A DNA stretch of 64,000 nt from Sphingomonas cannabina (GTDB lineage Bacteria; Pseudomonadota; Alphaproteobacteria; Sphingomonadales; Sphingomonadaceae): the NCBI RefSeq assembly GCF_021391395.1, contig NZ_CP090059.1, positions 1,101,001 to 1,165,000 of the forward strand, in the 5' to 3' direction. Under the pieces are notes generated by a model that made no database searches, was not told where the DNA came from, and saw only the letters and a list, made by a program, of their open reading frames with translations. This document shows, piece by piece, positions 26,741 to 34,044 of the stretch (its first letter is position 1; each line of letters opens with the position of its first letter). Made by a program: the position numbers and the translations under genes.

Positions 26741-27547
26741 TCAGGCGGACACCGCCTCGCGATAGCGCGGCGCCACCTCGCTGCGCGACAGGCGGCTCTG
26801 CATCGCCAGGCGCGCATCGTTCATCACGGTCCAGTCCGTTTCGTCGGCGAGCGGGGGGATGGTCACGCCCTCGCGGCGGTCGAAGCCGATCAGCGCGGCG
26901 TCGACCAGGTCGTGCACGTCCATGACGAAATCGGGCGGGAAGCTGTCGACGTCCTTGCCCGAGCGCTCCCAGATTTCGGTGCGGGTCGCGCCGGGCAGCA
27001 CCGCCTGGACATAGACGCCCTGGTCCTTGAGCTGGTGGGCCAGCGATAGGCTGAGGTTGAGCAGGTGCGCCTTGGACCCCGAATAGACGCCGTCGTAGAA
27101 TTCGGGCGCCAGCGCCAGGACGGAAGCGATGTTGACGATCGCGCCGGTCTTGCGCGCGGCGAACGTCTTGACCGCGGCGCCGGCGAGGCGGGTCGGGGCG
27201 GTGATGTTGAGCGCGACGATGTCGTCGATCTCGGCCGGCTCGGCATCGAGCAGCGTGCCTTTCATCGACTTGCCGGCGTTGTTGATCAGCAAGGTGACCG
27301 ACGGATCGGAAGCGAGGCGCGCTTCGACCGCGGCAAGGTCGGTGCGGTCGGTGAGGTCGGCGCGCAGCACCTCGACGGTGCGGCCGGTCTCGGCGCGCAA
27401 GCGCTCGGCCAGCGCCTCCATGCGGGCGGCGTCGCGCGCCACCAGGATCAGGTCGTAGCCGCGCCGGGCGAGGCGATCGGCATAGACGGCGCCGATGCCG
27501 GTGGACGCGCCCGTGACGAGCGCGGTTTCATTGAGGGCCTTGGTCAT
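26741..27547 (-). CDS. Short-chain dehydrogenase/reductase
   Basis: A 268-residue classical SDR with an NAD(P)-binding TGASTGIG motif at about residue 12, NNAGKSM, a catalytic Ser region (NIASVLALAP) and the YSGSK active-site Tyr/Lys. The substrate is unknown. It is divergent from an HxlR-family regulator. A 20-bp inverted repeat lies in the shared 69-bp promoter region, so it is very probably regulated by that protein, perhaps in response to an electrophile or aldehyde. Confidence 0.9.
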   Translation of the reverse strand: MTKALNETALVTGASTGIGAVYADRLARRGYDLILVARDAARMEALAERLRAETGRTVEVLRADLTDRTDLAAVEARLASDPSVTLLINNAGKSMKGTLLDAEPAEIDDIVALNITAPTRLAGAAVKTFAARKTGAIVNIASVLALAPEFYDGVYSGSKAHLLNLSLSLAHQLKDQGVYVQAVLPGATRTEIWERSGKDVDSFPPDFVMDVHDLVDAALIGFDRREGVTIPPLADETDWTVMNDARLAMQSRLSRSEVAPRYREAVSA

Positions 27548-27589
27548 GTCTCGTATCTCCCGCGGCTCGGGATCGAGTCGCTTGCATTT

Positions 27590-27609
27590 TGATAGTTATG
27601 TCACTATCA
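27590..27609. promoter_or_regulatory. HxlR operator between the SDR and regulator genes
   Basis: TGATAGT and ACTATCA form a perfect inverted repeat separated by 6 bp. It sits 7 bp before the hxlR-type start and 43 bp before the SDR start, and overlaps where both promoters must lie. Such AT-rich palindromes are typical MarR/HxlR-type sites. Confidence 0.72.
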
Positions 27610-27616
27610 TTCTGCA

Positions 27617-28051
27617 ATGGACACCGAGAAATTTTCCGCCGGCATCTGTCCCGTGGCGCGTGGGCTCACTCGTGCGGGGGATATGTGGAGCATGTTGATC
27701 CTGCGCGACGCGGGGCTGGGCCTGACGCGCTTCGACCAGTTCCAGAAGAGCCTGGGGATCGCGCCTAATATCCTGACGCGGCGGCTGGCGGCCCTGACCG
27801 AAGCGGGCCTGCTCGAGCGGCGCCAGTACAGCGCGCGGCCGCCGCGGCACGAATATGTGCTGACCGAATGCGGGCGCGATTACCTGCCGATCCTCCATGC
27901 GCTGGGCGCGTGGGGGGCAAGGCACTTCGGCGGCGGGCCGCTGAGCGCACTGGTCGAGACAGGGAGCGGGCGGGCGGTGGAACCGGTGGTGGTCGACCGC
28001 GCGACCGGGACTCCGCTCGACGCGATGGGACTGGAGCTGCGGCGGCCGTAA
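27617..28051 (+). CDS. HxlR-family transcriptional regulator
   Basis: A 144-residue winged-helix regulator. Family features are the N-terminal CPVARGLTRAGDMWSMLILR, where the Cys may be redox or electrophile sensitive, and the recognition region FDQFQKSLGIAPNILTRRL followed by LTEAGLLERRQYS. The wing Y-x-LTECG is also present. It is divergent from the SDR gene with a palindromic site between. A DUF-like C-terminal tail of about 40 residues (EPVVVDRATGTPL) matches the longer HxlR members. Confidence 0.92.
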   Translation: MDTEKFSAGICPVARGLTRAGDMWSMLILRDAGLGLTRFDQFQKSLGIAPNILTRRLAALTEAGLLERRQYSARPPRHEYVLTECGRDYLPILHALGAWGARHFGGGPLSALVETGSGRAVEPVVVDRATGTPLDAMGLELRRP

Positions 28052-28064
28052 GGTGCGCCTGCGC

Positions 28065-28466
28065 CTAGCGGCCCGCCATCTCCAGAATCGTCCGCCATTC
28101 CTCCTCGCGCACCGGCGTCACCGACAGGCGGGAGAGGCGGAGCATCTCGAGCGCCTTGAGGCGGGGCTCGGCCTTCATCTCGGCGAGAGTGACGGGGCGG
28201 GGGAGCGCCTCCACCGCCTTCACCGCGACGCTGGCCCAGTTGCCGTCCTCGCCGTCGGGCCGCCAGGCGCGGGTGATTTCCATGATGCCGACCGCCGCCT
28301 TCTGCTTGCCCGAATGGTAGAAGAAGGCGCGGTCGCCTGGCTGCATCTCCTTGAGGAAGATGCGCGCGGTGGCGTTGCGGACGCCGTCCCATTCGGTCGA
28401 CGTATCGCGGACGAGGTCGTCCCAGCCGTACGTCTCGGGTTCCGAACGCATGATCCAATAGGCCAT
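28065..28466 (-). CDS. EVE domain-containing protein
   Basis: A 133-residue protein made of a single EVE (PUA-like) domain. MAYWIMRSEPETYGWDDL, WDGVRNATARIFLKEMQPGD, AFFYHSG and GIMEITR are the family landmarks. EVE domains bind modified bases in DNA or RNA and are related to YTH domains. Its biological target in this organism is unknown. It is convergent with hxlR and stands alone. Confidence 0.92.
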   Translation of the reverse strand: MAYWIMRSEPETYGWDDLVRDTSTEWDGVRNATARIFLKEMQPGDRAFFYHSGKQKAAVGIMEITRAWRPDGEDGNWASVAVKAVEALPRPVTLAEMKAEPRLKALEMLRLSRLSVTPVREEEWRTILEMAGR

Positions 28467-28611
28467 TGCAGCAAAGTCCCTTCTGGCTGAACCTGTGGTA
28501 AACGGAGCATTACGGGTGAGTTCAGATGACCCTTGCTAGGGCAGGCAACAAGCTCGGTCGATGGTGCGTTCGTTCGTCAAAGCGACCTGGCGTGTCATGA
28601 GGAGCATCGAG

Positions 28612-28980
28612 ATGCGCAACCTGTTCAAGAAAGCGACGCTTGGCCTGGCGCTCGGCGCGACCGCGCTCGTCGCGACGGCGGCGCCGGCCGAGGCGCAGCG
28701 CTGGCGCGGCGGCTGGGGTCGCGGCTATTACCATCACCACCACGACCGGACGGGTCCGGCGATCGCCGCCGGCGTCCTGGGGCTGGCGGTCGGCGCGGCG
28801 ATCGCGTCGGGCAGCCGCGACCGCTATTACGACCGTCCCTACTACTACGACCGCGGCTATTACCCGCGTCCCTATTACTATGAGGACGATTACTACTATC
28901 GCTATCGCCCGCGCTGCTACACCGAGTGGCGCTACGACCCTTATTGGGGCGATCGCGAGCGGATCCGCATCTGCCGTTGA
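28612..28980 (+). CDS. Tyr/Arg-rich small secreted protein
   Basis: A 122-residue protein with a clear signal peptide (MRNLFKKATLGLALGATALV, cleavage near AEAQ), preceded by GAGGAG. The mature chain has a His-rich patch (HHHHD), a Gly/Ala glycine-zipper-like hydrophobic stretch (AIAAGVLGLAVGAAIASG), then repeated Arg/Asp/Tyr runs (YYDRPYYYDRGYYPR) and a CYTEWRYDPYWGDR C-terminus with two Cys. Similar short proteins are common and uncharacterised in sphingomonads. An upstream in-frame ATG at 28597 is possible. A strong terminator follows. Confidence 0.72.
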   Translation: MRNLFKKATLGLALGATALVATAAPAEAQRWRGGWGRGYYHHHHDRTGPAIAAGVLGLAVGAAIASGSRDRYYDRPYYYDRGYYPRPYYYEDDYYYRYRPRCYTEWRYDPYWGDRERIRICR

Positions 28981-29002
28981 GACGGCAGCCATATGACGAA
29001 CG

Positions 29003-29043
29003 GCGGCGCGGGAGCCTCGGGGTTCCCGCGCCGCTTTTCTTTT
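29003..29043 (+). terminator. Rho-independent terminator after the Tyr-rich gene
   Basis: An 11-bp GC stem (GCGGCGCGGGA / TCCCGCGCCGC, 10-base loop) is followed by TTTTCTTTT, a canonical intrinsic terminator for the rightward transcript. Confidence 0.88.
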
Positions 29044-29071
29044 GCGCGCGGCTGGGGCAGGAGGCGCGGTC

Positions 29072-29320
29072 ATGAGCGACACTCCTCCCGACCGGCTTTC
29101 GACCAATCCGCGCAGCCCTCATTTCGACGGGGAACTGCTCCGCCGCGGCATCGGCATCCGCTTCAAAGGGCAGGAGCGCCGTGACGTCGAGGAATATTCG
29201 ATCAGCGAAGGCTGGATCCGCGTCCAGCTCGGCAAGAAGGTCGACCGCCACGGCCAGCCGCTGACGATCAAGCTCACCGGTCCGGTCGAGGCCTGGTTCG
29301 AAAGCCCGGCCGAGGGCTAG
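29072..29320 (+). CDS. DUF3297 family protein
   Basis: An 82-residue soluble protein that matches DUF3297 over its length: MSDTPPDRLSTNPRSPHF, GIGIRFKGQERRDVEEYS, SEGWIRVQLGKKVDR and LTIKLTGPVEAWFE. The start follows CAGGAGG at correct spacing. The function of the family is unknown. It is a single gene after a terminator, convergent with the oxidoreductase operon. Confidence 0.88.
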   Translation: MSDTPPDRLSTNPRSPHFDGELLRRGIGIRFKGQERRDVEEYSISEGWIRVQLGKKVDRHGQPLTIKLTGPVEAWFESPAEG

Positions 29321-29327
29321 GAGGTCT

Positions 29328-29361
29328 CCGGAAGTTTTATATCGGCCAGGGCCGCTTCCGG
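29328..29361. terminator. Weak hairpin between convergent genes
   Basis: CCGGAAG and CTTCCGG form a 7-bp stem enclosing a smaller GGCC-AG-GGCC stem, between the DUF3297 stop and the end of the leftward oxidoreductase operon. It may end one or both transcripts. Confidence 0.4.
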
Positions 29362-29391
29362 CGCAAATGGCATGGGGGGACAGTCTTCAGG

Positions 29392-30558
29392 TCACGCGCT
29401 GGCGCTGTCCTTGGCCGGCGTCGCGCGGGCCTCGGCGGTCAGCACCAGCTCGGCGGCGAGCAGGGCGCCTTCCTGGTCCTGCGCGACCGACGTGCGCTCG
29501 ACGATGTCGGTCACGAACTGCGGGCCGAAGGGCAGCGGTACCTTCGAACAGTCGAGATAGCGCGTGCCCTTGCGGTCGGCGATGAACAGGTGGTTGCCGC
29601 CGGGCCGTCCGGCGACGTCGACGTACTTCCTGAGCTCGATGTAGCCCTCGGTGCCCAGGATGAACAGGCGGCCGTCGCCCCAGGTAGGCAGGCCGTCCGG
29701 GGTGAACCAGTCGACCCGGACATAGCCGGTGCCGCCGTCGCCGTTCAGCACCATGTCGCCGAAATCCTCGAATTGAGGATGCTCGGGATGGTTGAAGTTG
29801 CCCGTCTGCGACGCGACGACATGCGCGCGCTTGCTGCCCGTCAGATAGACGAACTGGTCGGCCTGGTGGCTGCCGACGTCGGTCAGGATGCCGCCGTTGC
29901 GCTTCGTATCCCAGAACCAGTCCGGCCGGCTCGGCGCGGCCAGGCGGTGCGGGGCGAGGTTGACCGTCTGGATCACCCGGCCGATCGCGCCGTCGTGGAC
30001 GAGCTGGCCTGCCATCACCGCCGCCGGCACCTCGAGGCGTTCCGAATACATGATCCCGTATTTGCGCCCGGTCTCTTTTATCGCCTGGCGGACATCGGCG
30101 AGCTGCTGCAGCGAGACGACGGCGGCCTTGTCGCTCAGATAGTCCTTGCCCGCGCGCATAACCTTGATGCCGAGCGGCGCGCGCAGGCTGGGGATCGCCG
30201 CGCTGCACACCAGCTTGATCGCGCGGTTCTCGATGATCTCGTCCTCCGACCGGGCCAGCGGGACGCCCGGATAGCGCTTCTGGAACATCGCGATCTGCTT
30301 GGGATCGGTGGCGAAGAAGCTCGTCAACACGCCGCCGCCGCGGATCACCGCGTCGGTGATGCCGTAGATGTGGTTGTGGTCGAGCCCGATCACGGCGAAG
30401 GGCACGCGATACTTGGCTTCAGGAGCGGGCCGTGCCGGCGCGCCCTCGGTCGGCGCATCGCCACGGGTGGCGGACTGCGCGAGCGCGTCGGCGGCGAAGC
30501 CGACGGCGACACTCGCGGAGAGAAGGCCCAGAAGCTCGCGGCGGTTGGATTCGATCAC
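29392..30558 (-). CDS. Exported Gfo/Idh/MocA-like oxidoreductase with degenerate nucleotide motif
   Basis: A 388-residue protein with an N-terminal export signal containing twin Arg (IESNRRELLGLLSASVAVGF), so probably periplasmic and Tat-dependent. The Rossmann position reads FAVIGLDHNHIYGITDAV, which lacks the usual GxGxxG, and the EKP motif is replaced by SDKAAVVSL with the Lys kept. The C-terminal domain keeps a GGILTDVGSHQADQFVYL helix typical of the family. It is the last gene of a five-gene leftward operon, 36 bp after a second family member. It could be a dehydrogenase, an epimerase-like partner or a binding subunit; the activity is unknown. Confidence 0.8.
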   Translation of the reverse strand: MIESNRRELLGLLSASVAVGFAADALAQSATRGDAPTEGAPARPAPEAKYRVPFAVIGLDHNHIYGITDAVIRGGGVLTSFFATDPKQIAMFQKRYPGVPLARSEDEIIENRAIKLVCSAAIPSLRAPLGIKVMRAGKDYLSDKAAVVSLQQLADVRQAIKETGRKYGIMYSERLEVPAAVMAGQLVHDGAIGRVIQTVNLAPHRLAAPSRPDWFWDTKRNGGILTDVGSHQADQFVYLTGSKRAHVVASQTGNFNHPEHPQFEDFGDMVLNGDGGTGYVRVDWFTPDGLPTWGDGRLFILGTEGYIELRKYVDVAGRPGGNHLFIADRKGTRYLDCSKVPLPFGPQFVTDIVERTSVAQDQEGALLAAELVLTAEARATPAKDSASA

Positions 30559-30594
30559 AGCGGGTTCCTCTTGGTGATGCGCATCATTCGATCG

Positions 30595-31857
30595 TCAGAC
30601 GGTGACGAGGTCGGTCGGCCAGGTCATGGCCTCGCCGCGGTCCATCGCCTGCTCGCCGAGCAGCGAGGCGACGCTCGCATGATAGGCCTGCGCCAGCAGT
30701 CCGGGAAGCGGCTTGCCCGATCGCACCGCCTCGCCGAACCCCTCGAACTGGAGCATCGTCTCGTCATATTCGCCCCAGCCCAGCGATTCCCCCGGCGTCG
30801 TGACGGGGAGCTCGGGGAACCAGGTGGCGCCGCCGATCGGAACGGTGCGCTTGTGACCGCGCTTGACGTCCTCCTGCATCCGCTGGAGCGCCAGCACCTT
30901 GGGCGGCACCTCCTGATAGATGCGGCCGAGCTCCGGCTCGATCGTCCCCTTGCTGCCTTGGATCTGCTCCTCGCACCCGTAGCGCGCGTTGTTCAGGAGC
31001 GAGGTGTAGACGAACTTCCGCCCGCCCGCATATTCATAGACCAGCGCGACATGGTCGTAGACGTCGCGCCCATCCTTCCAGAAGCAGATGCTGCCCGACC
31101 CGATCACGCGGGTCGGCACCGCGTCGAGGAACCAGTTGCCGACCTGGAGCTGGTGGGTCGCGAGCTCGGTCATCAGTCCCGCTGAAACGTCGCGATAGAG
31201 GCGCCAGTTGATCTGCCGGTCGGTCGCCCCGGACGGGACCGGACGCCGCCAGCTGGTGTTGCGGTGCCAGCTCGCCCGAATCTGGGTAACCGGGCCGATC
31301 TCGCCCGCCTTCACCCGGCGCAGCGCGTTGAGATAGGTCGGGTGGAACATGCGCTGATGGCCGATCTGCAGCACCTTGCGGCTGTCCTGCGACTTTCTCA
31401 CCATCGCGCTGCAATCGGCGATGGTGCGCGCCATCGCCTTCTCGCACCAGACGTGCAGACCCGCGTCGAACGAATCCAGGACGTGGGTCGCATGGACGTT
31501 GAGTGGGGTCGCGATGACCACCGCGTCGAGGCCACCGGCATCCAGCATCGCGCGATGATCGGCAAAGGCGGGCGTGGCCGGACTGACCAGCGCGCGTCCC
31601 TTGGACAGATGCGGCTCGAAATTGTCGCAGATCGCGGCGACGGTGCAGTTGCGGGTCTTGAGGATGTTCCGGATCAGCGTCCGGCCGCGATCGCCCGTGC
31701 CGATCACGCCCAGCCGCACGCGATCGCCCGCGGCCGGCTCGGCTCCCGCGGCGGAGACCGCCCAGGGCGCGGCCGCCGCCATGCCGGCGGCCGCCGTCGC
31801 CTTCAGGACGCCGTCGATGAACGCGCGCCGCGTGAGGTCGAAATCCTTGTCGGTCAT
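30595..31857 (-). CDS. Exported Gfo/Idh/MocA oxidoreductase
   Basis: A 420-residue member with a twin-Arg leader (FDLTRRAFIDGVLKATAAAG), the dinucleotide motif VIGTGDRGRTL, and EKA in place of EKP (HVWCEKAMARTIADC). The C-terminal sheet domain contains LMTELATHQLQVGNWFLD, where the Asp of the usual G/A-x-H-x-x-D pattern is Gln. Related exported proteins of this family carry tightly held NAD(P) and oxidise or isomerise sugars. It overlaps the ApbE-like gene by ATGA, indicating coupled translation. A loop contains PSGATDR, discussed as a finding. The substrate is unknown, presumably a sugar. Confidence 0.88.
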   Translation of the reverse strand: MTDKDFDLTRRAFIDGVLKATAAAGMAAAAPWAVSAAGAEPAAGDRVRLGVIGTGDRGRTLIRNILKTRNCTVAAICDNFEPHLSKGRALVSPATPAFADHRAMLDAGGLDAVVIATPLNVHATHVLDSFDAGLHVWCEKAMARTIADCSAMVRKSQDSRKVLQIGHQRMFHPTYLNALRRVKAGEIGPVTQIRASWHRNTSWRRPVPSGATDRQINWRLYRDVSAGLMTELATHQLQVGNWFLDAVPTRVIGSGSICFWKDGRDVYDHVALVYEYAGGRKFVYTSLLNNARYGCEEQIQGSKGTIEPELGRIYQEVPPKVLALQRMQEDVKRGHKRTVPIGGATWFPELPVTTPGESLGWGEYDETMLQFEGFGEAVRSGKPLPGLLAQAYHASVASLLGEQAMDRGEAMTWPTDLVTV

Positions 31858-32717
31858 TGCAGAGCCATCTCACCTGGTTGAACGGGCATCGCCGCTTCAC
31901 GGCTGAAATCGAACAGGAAGCGGCGCGCCTGCCTAGGGTCGAGCAGGCGTCCGGCCAGATCGTCATCGGCGACGAGCAGCGCCGTGCTCATCACCTCGGC
32001 CCGCGCGCCGCTGCGGTCGATGGCAACCGTGGTACGCGGCGCGGTGATGACGGAGGTGTCGGTCGGACGGATCATCGCGGCGCGTTCCGGCGCGGCCGTT
32101 CCCGCGCCCACGGTCGACGAGATCGAGAGCGCCTCGTCGCGGAGCTCGAATTCCGCGAGGACTCCCCCCGGCCGGATCGGATGGGGAACCGCGACCGGCC
32201 AGCCTCCCCCGAGCGGATGCTCGCCGACGACCGCGATCGAGCTCTCGCCCGCACACAGGAAGGCTGACGTGACTCCCGCCGTCCTCAGCACGTCGCATGC
32301 CCGATCGAGCGCGAAACCCTTGCCGAACCCGCCGAAGTCGAGGGCGACGGGCCGCGACGCCTCGATCCGGGCATGGTCCCTATCGAACGCGATCATGTTC
32401 CACCCCGTCCCGGGCCTCGACGCATCGGCGGCCGGATCGAACAGGCCATATGTCGCCGCATAGGCCGCCTCGATCTCGACCAGCGCGTCGAGCAGCACCG
32501 GATCATTGATACGGCAGTGCCGCCCCGCCATCAGGCACTCGTTGAGCGCTGTCGTCGCTGAGGGGCGGTGGATCGTCAGCGCATCGTCGACCGCCTCGAT
32601 CGCGCGCCGCGCCGCGAGCAGTGCATCGCGATCGTCCGAGCCGAACAGATGCAGCTCGACCCGCGTCCCCATCGCGGCGAACCGCTCGGGCTGCATCGCA
32701 ATCATGGGGGTGATCAC
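31854..32717 (-). CDS. Divergent ApbE-like FAD:protein FMN transferase family member
   Basis: A 287-residue ApbE-fold protein. Landmarks are MGTRVELHLFG at the N-terminus, TYGLFDPAAD, the FAD-binding LDFGGFGKGFALDRACDVL and a terminal ARAEVMSTALLVAD helix. Several usually conserved positions differ: the HIIDPxTG motif reads AAMIRPTDTS, NIGGD reads LCAGESS, and the metal-binding AD of ADALST is AE. There is no signal peptide or lipobox, so it appears cytoplasmic. It sits between two exported oxidoreductase genes with a 4-bp overlap downstream and a 7-bp gap upstream. Covalent flavinylation is the family role but is uncertain here. Confidence 0.75.
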   Translation of the reverse strand: MITPMIAMQPERFAAMGTRVELHLFGSDDRDALLAARRAIEAVDDALTIHRPSATTALNECLMAGRHCRINDPVLLDALVEIEAAYAATYGLFDPAADASRPGTGWNMIAFDRDHARIEASRPVALDFGGFGKGFALDRACDVLRTAGVTSAFLCAGESSIAVVGEHPLGGGWPVAVPHPIRPGGVLAEFELRDEALSISSTVGAGTAAPERAAMIRPTDTSVITAPRTTVAIDRSGARAEVMSTALLVADDDLAGRLLDPRQARRFLFDFSREAAMPVQPGEMALQ

Positions 32718-32724
32718 GGGACGG

Positions 32725-34044
32725 TCAGGCCTTCACCTCCCAGCCCGGCTCATAGTCGACCGACCAGAGCTTCATCGCCTCGGCGCCGGAGGGCTTGCCC
32801 GTCGCGGTGTCGAGCGTGAGCGTCGACTTGGTGCGATAGGCGATGTTGCCGAGGTGGCAGAGCGTGGTGCTGATATGACCCTCGCGGATCGGCGAGGCGA
32901 GCGCGCTCGCCCGGCCGCGGATGACGTCGACGAGGTTGCCCGCGTGCAGGACGTCGAGCGCGCCTTCGCCGACCGTCCCGGTGGTCTCGGAGCTCGCCGC
33001 CGCAGCCACCTGCCGCACCTGCTTGCCGGCGAGATCATAGAGCTCGAATCCGTTGCGATCGACGACCGCCGAGCCCTTGGTACCAAGGAACAGCACGCCG
33101 CGGCCGCGGCCGTAGCGCAGCATGCCGTTGCAGCTGTTCCCGTCCCACCGGATCGCTCGCCCGTCGGGATAGATCAGGTCGAGCGCGAGAGTGTCGTACA
33201 TCTCCCAATCGTCGCCGCGATAGAATTGGCGCGAGCCGCGCGCCGTCACCGTCTCAGGGAAGGTGAGCCCCATAAGCCAGCGCGCCACGTCGAGCTCATG
33301 CATCGCGTTGTTGCAGGTCTCGCCGGTCCCGTACTTCCAGAACCAGTGCCAGTTGTAGGGCACCAGGTTGGAGCGATAGGGCCCGCGCGGGCGCGGCCCC
33401 TGCCACATGTCCCAGTCGAGATGCGCCGGCGGCGCGGTCTCATGGCCCCGGCCGATCGAGGTGCGATTGTTGGCATACCAGGTCTGCGCTTCGTACACGT
33501 CGCCGAGCTCGCCCGCCTTGATCAGCGCGGCGAGCTGCTGCGTCTCGCGGCTCGAGCGCTGCTGGTTGCCGACCTGCAGCTTGCGGCCGGTACGCTGCTG
33601 CACCGCGATCATCGCCTCGCCCTCGGCCGGCGCGAGGCTGATCGGTTTTTCGCAATAGACGTCCCGATCTGCATCCATCGCATCGATCGCCACCTTGGCG
33701 TGCCAGTGATCCGGCGTCGCGACGGTCACGATGTCGACAGCCTTGCTGTCCAGCAGCCGGCGGTAGTCGCGCTCGGTTCTGGGCGCGGGATTGCCCTTGG
33801 CGGTGAACTCGGCGGCGCGCTTCGCCAGGATCTGCGAATCGACGTCGACGAGGTGGGTGACGGCGACGTTCGGCAGCTTGGAGAAGGCGCTCATATGCGC
33901 CTGTCCGCGGCCGTTCACGCCGACCACCGCGACCCGAAGCCGGTCGTTGGCGCCCTTGATCTGCGCATAGCTGCGCGCGCTCATCGCGATGCCGAGCGTG
34001 GCACCCGCGCCCTTCATCATCGTCCGGCGGTCGAGCATCGTCAT
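32725..34044 (-). CDS. Exported Gfo/Idh/MocA oxidoreductase
   Basis: A 439-residue canonical exported member. The leader MLDRRTMMKGAGATLGIAMS carries twin Arg. The nucleotide motif is VAVVGVNGRGQAH, the EKP motif is intact (DVYCEKPISLAP) and the C-terminal catalytic helix is NAMHELDVARWLMG. It is the most normal of the three paralogues and the likeliest to be a working NAD(P)-dependent sugar dehydrogenase. The start at 34044 overlaps the DUF1080 stop by ATGA and follows AAGGGGA; a longer open frame to 34998 is shadow sequence. It is the second gene of the operon. Confidence 0.9.
   Translation of the reverse strand: MTMLDRRTMMKGAGATLGIAMSARSYAQIKGANDRLRVAVVGVNGRGQAHMSAFSKLPNVAVTHLVDVDSQILAKRAAEFTAKGNPAPRTERDYRRLLDSKAVDIVTVATPDHWHAKVAIDAMDADRDVYCEKPISLAPAEGEAMIAVQQRTGRKLQVGNQQRSSRETQQLAALIKAGELGDVYEAQTWYANNRTSIGRGHETAPPAHLDWDMWQGPRPRGPYRSNLVPYNWHWFWKYGTGETCNNAMHELDVARWLMGLTFPETVTARGSRQFYRGDDWEMYDTLALDLIYPDGRAIRWDGNSCNGMLRYGRGRGVLFLGTKGSAVVDRNGFELYDLAGKQVRQVAAAASSETTGTVGEGALDVLHAGNLVDVIRGRASALASPIREGHISTTLCHLGNIAYRTKSTLTLDTATGKPSGAEAMKLWSVDYEPGWEVKA

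Noticed and set aside
30595..31857. Calling the SGAT sequence a proven flavinylation site
   Set aside because: The upstream Asp of the known motif is absent, so I kept it only as a low-interest observation.
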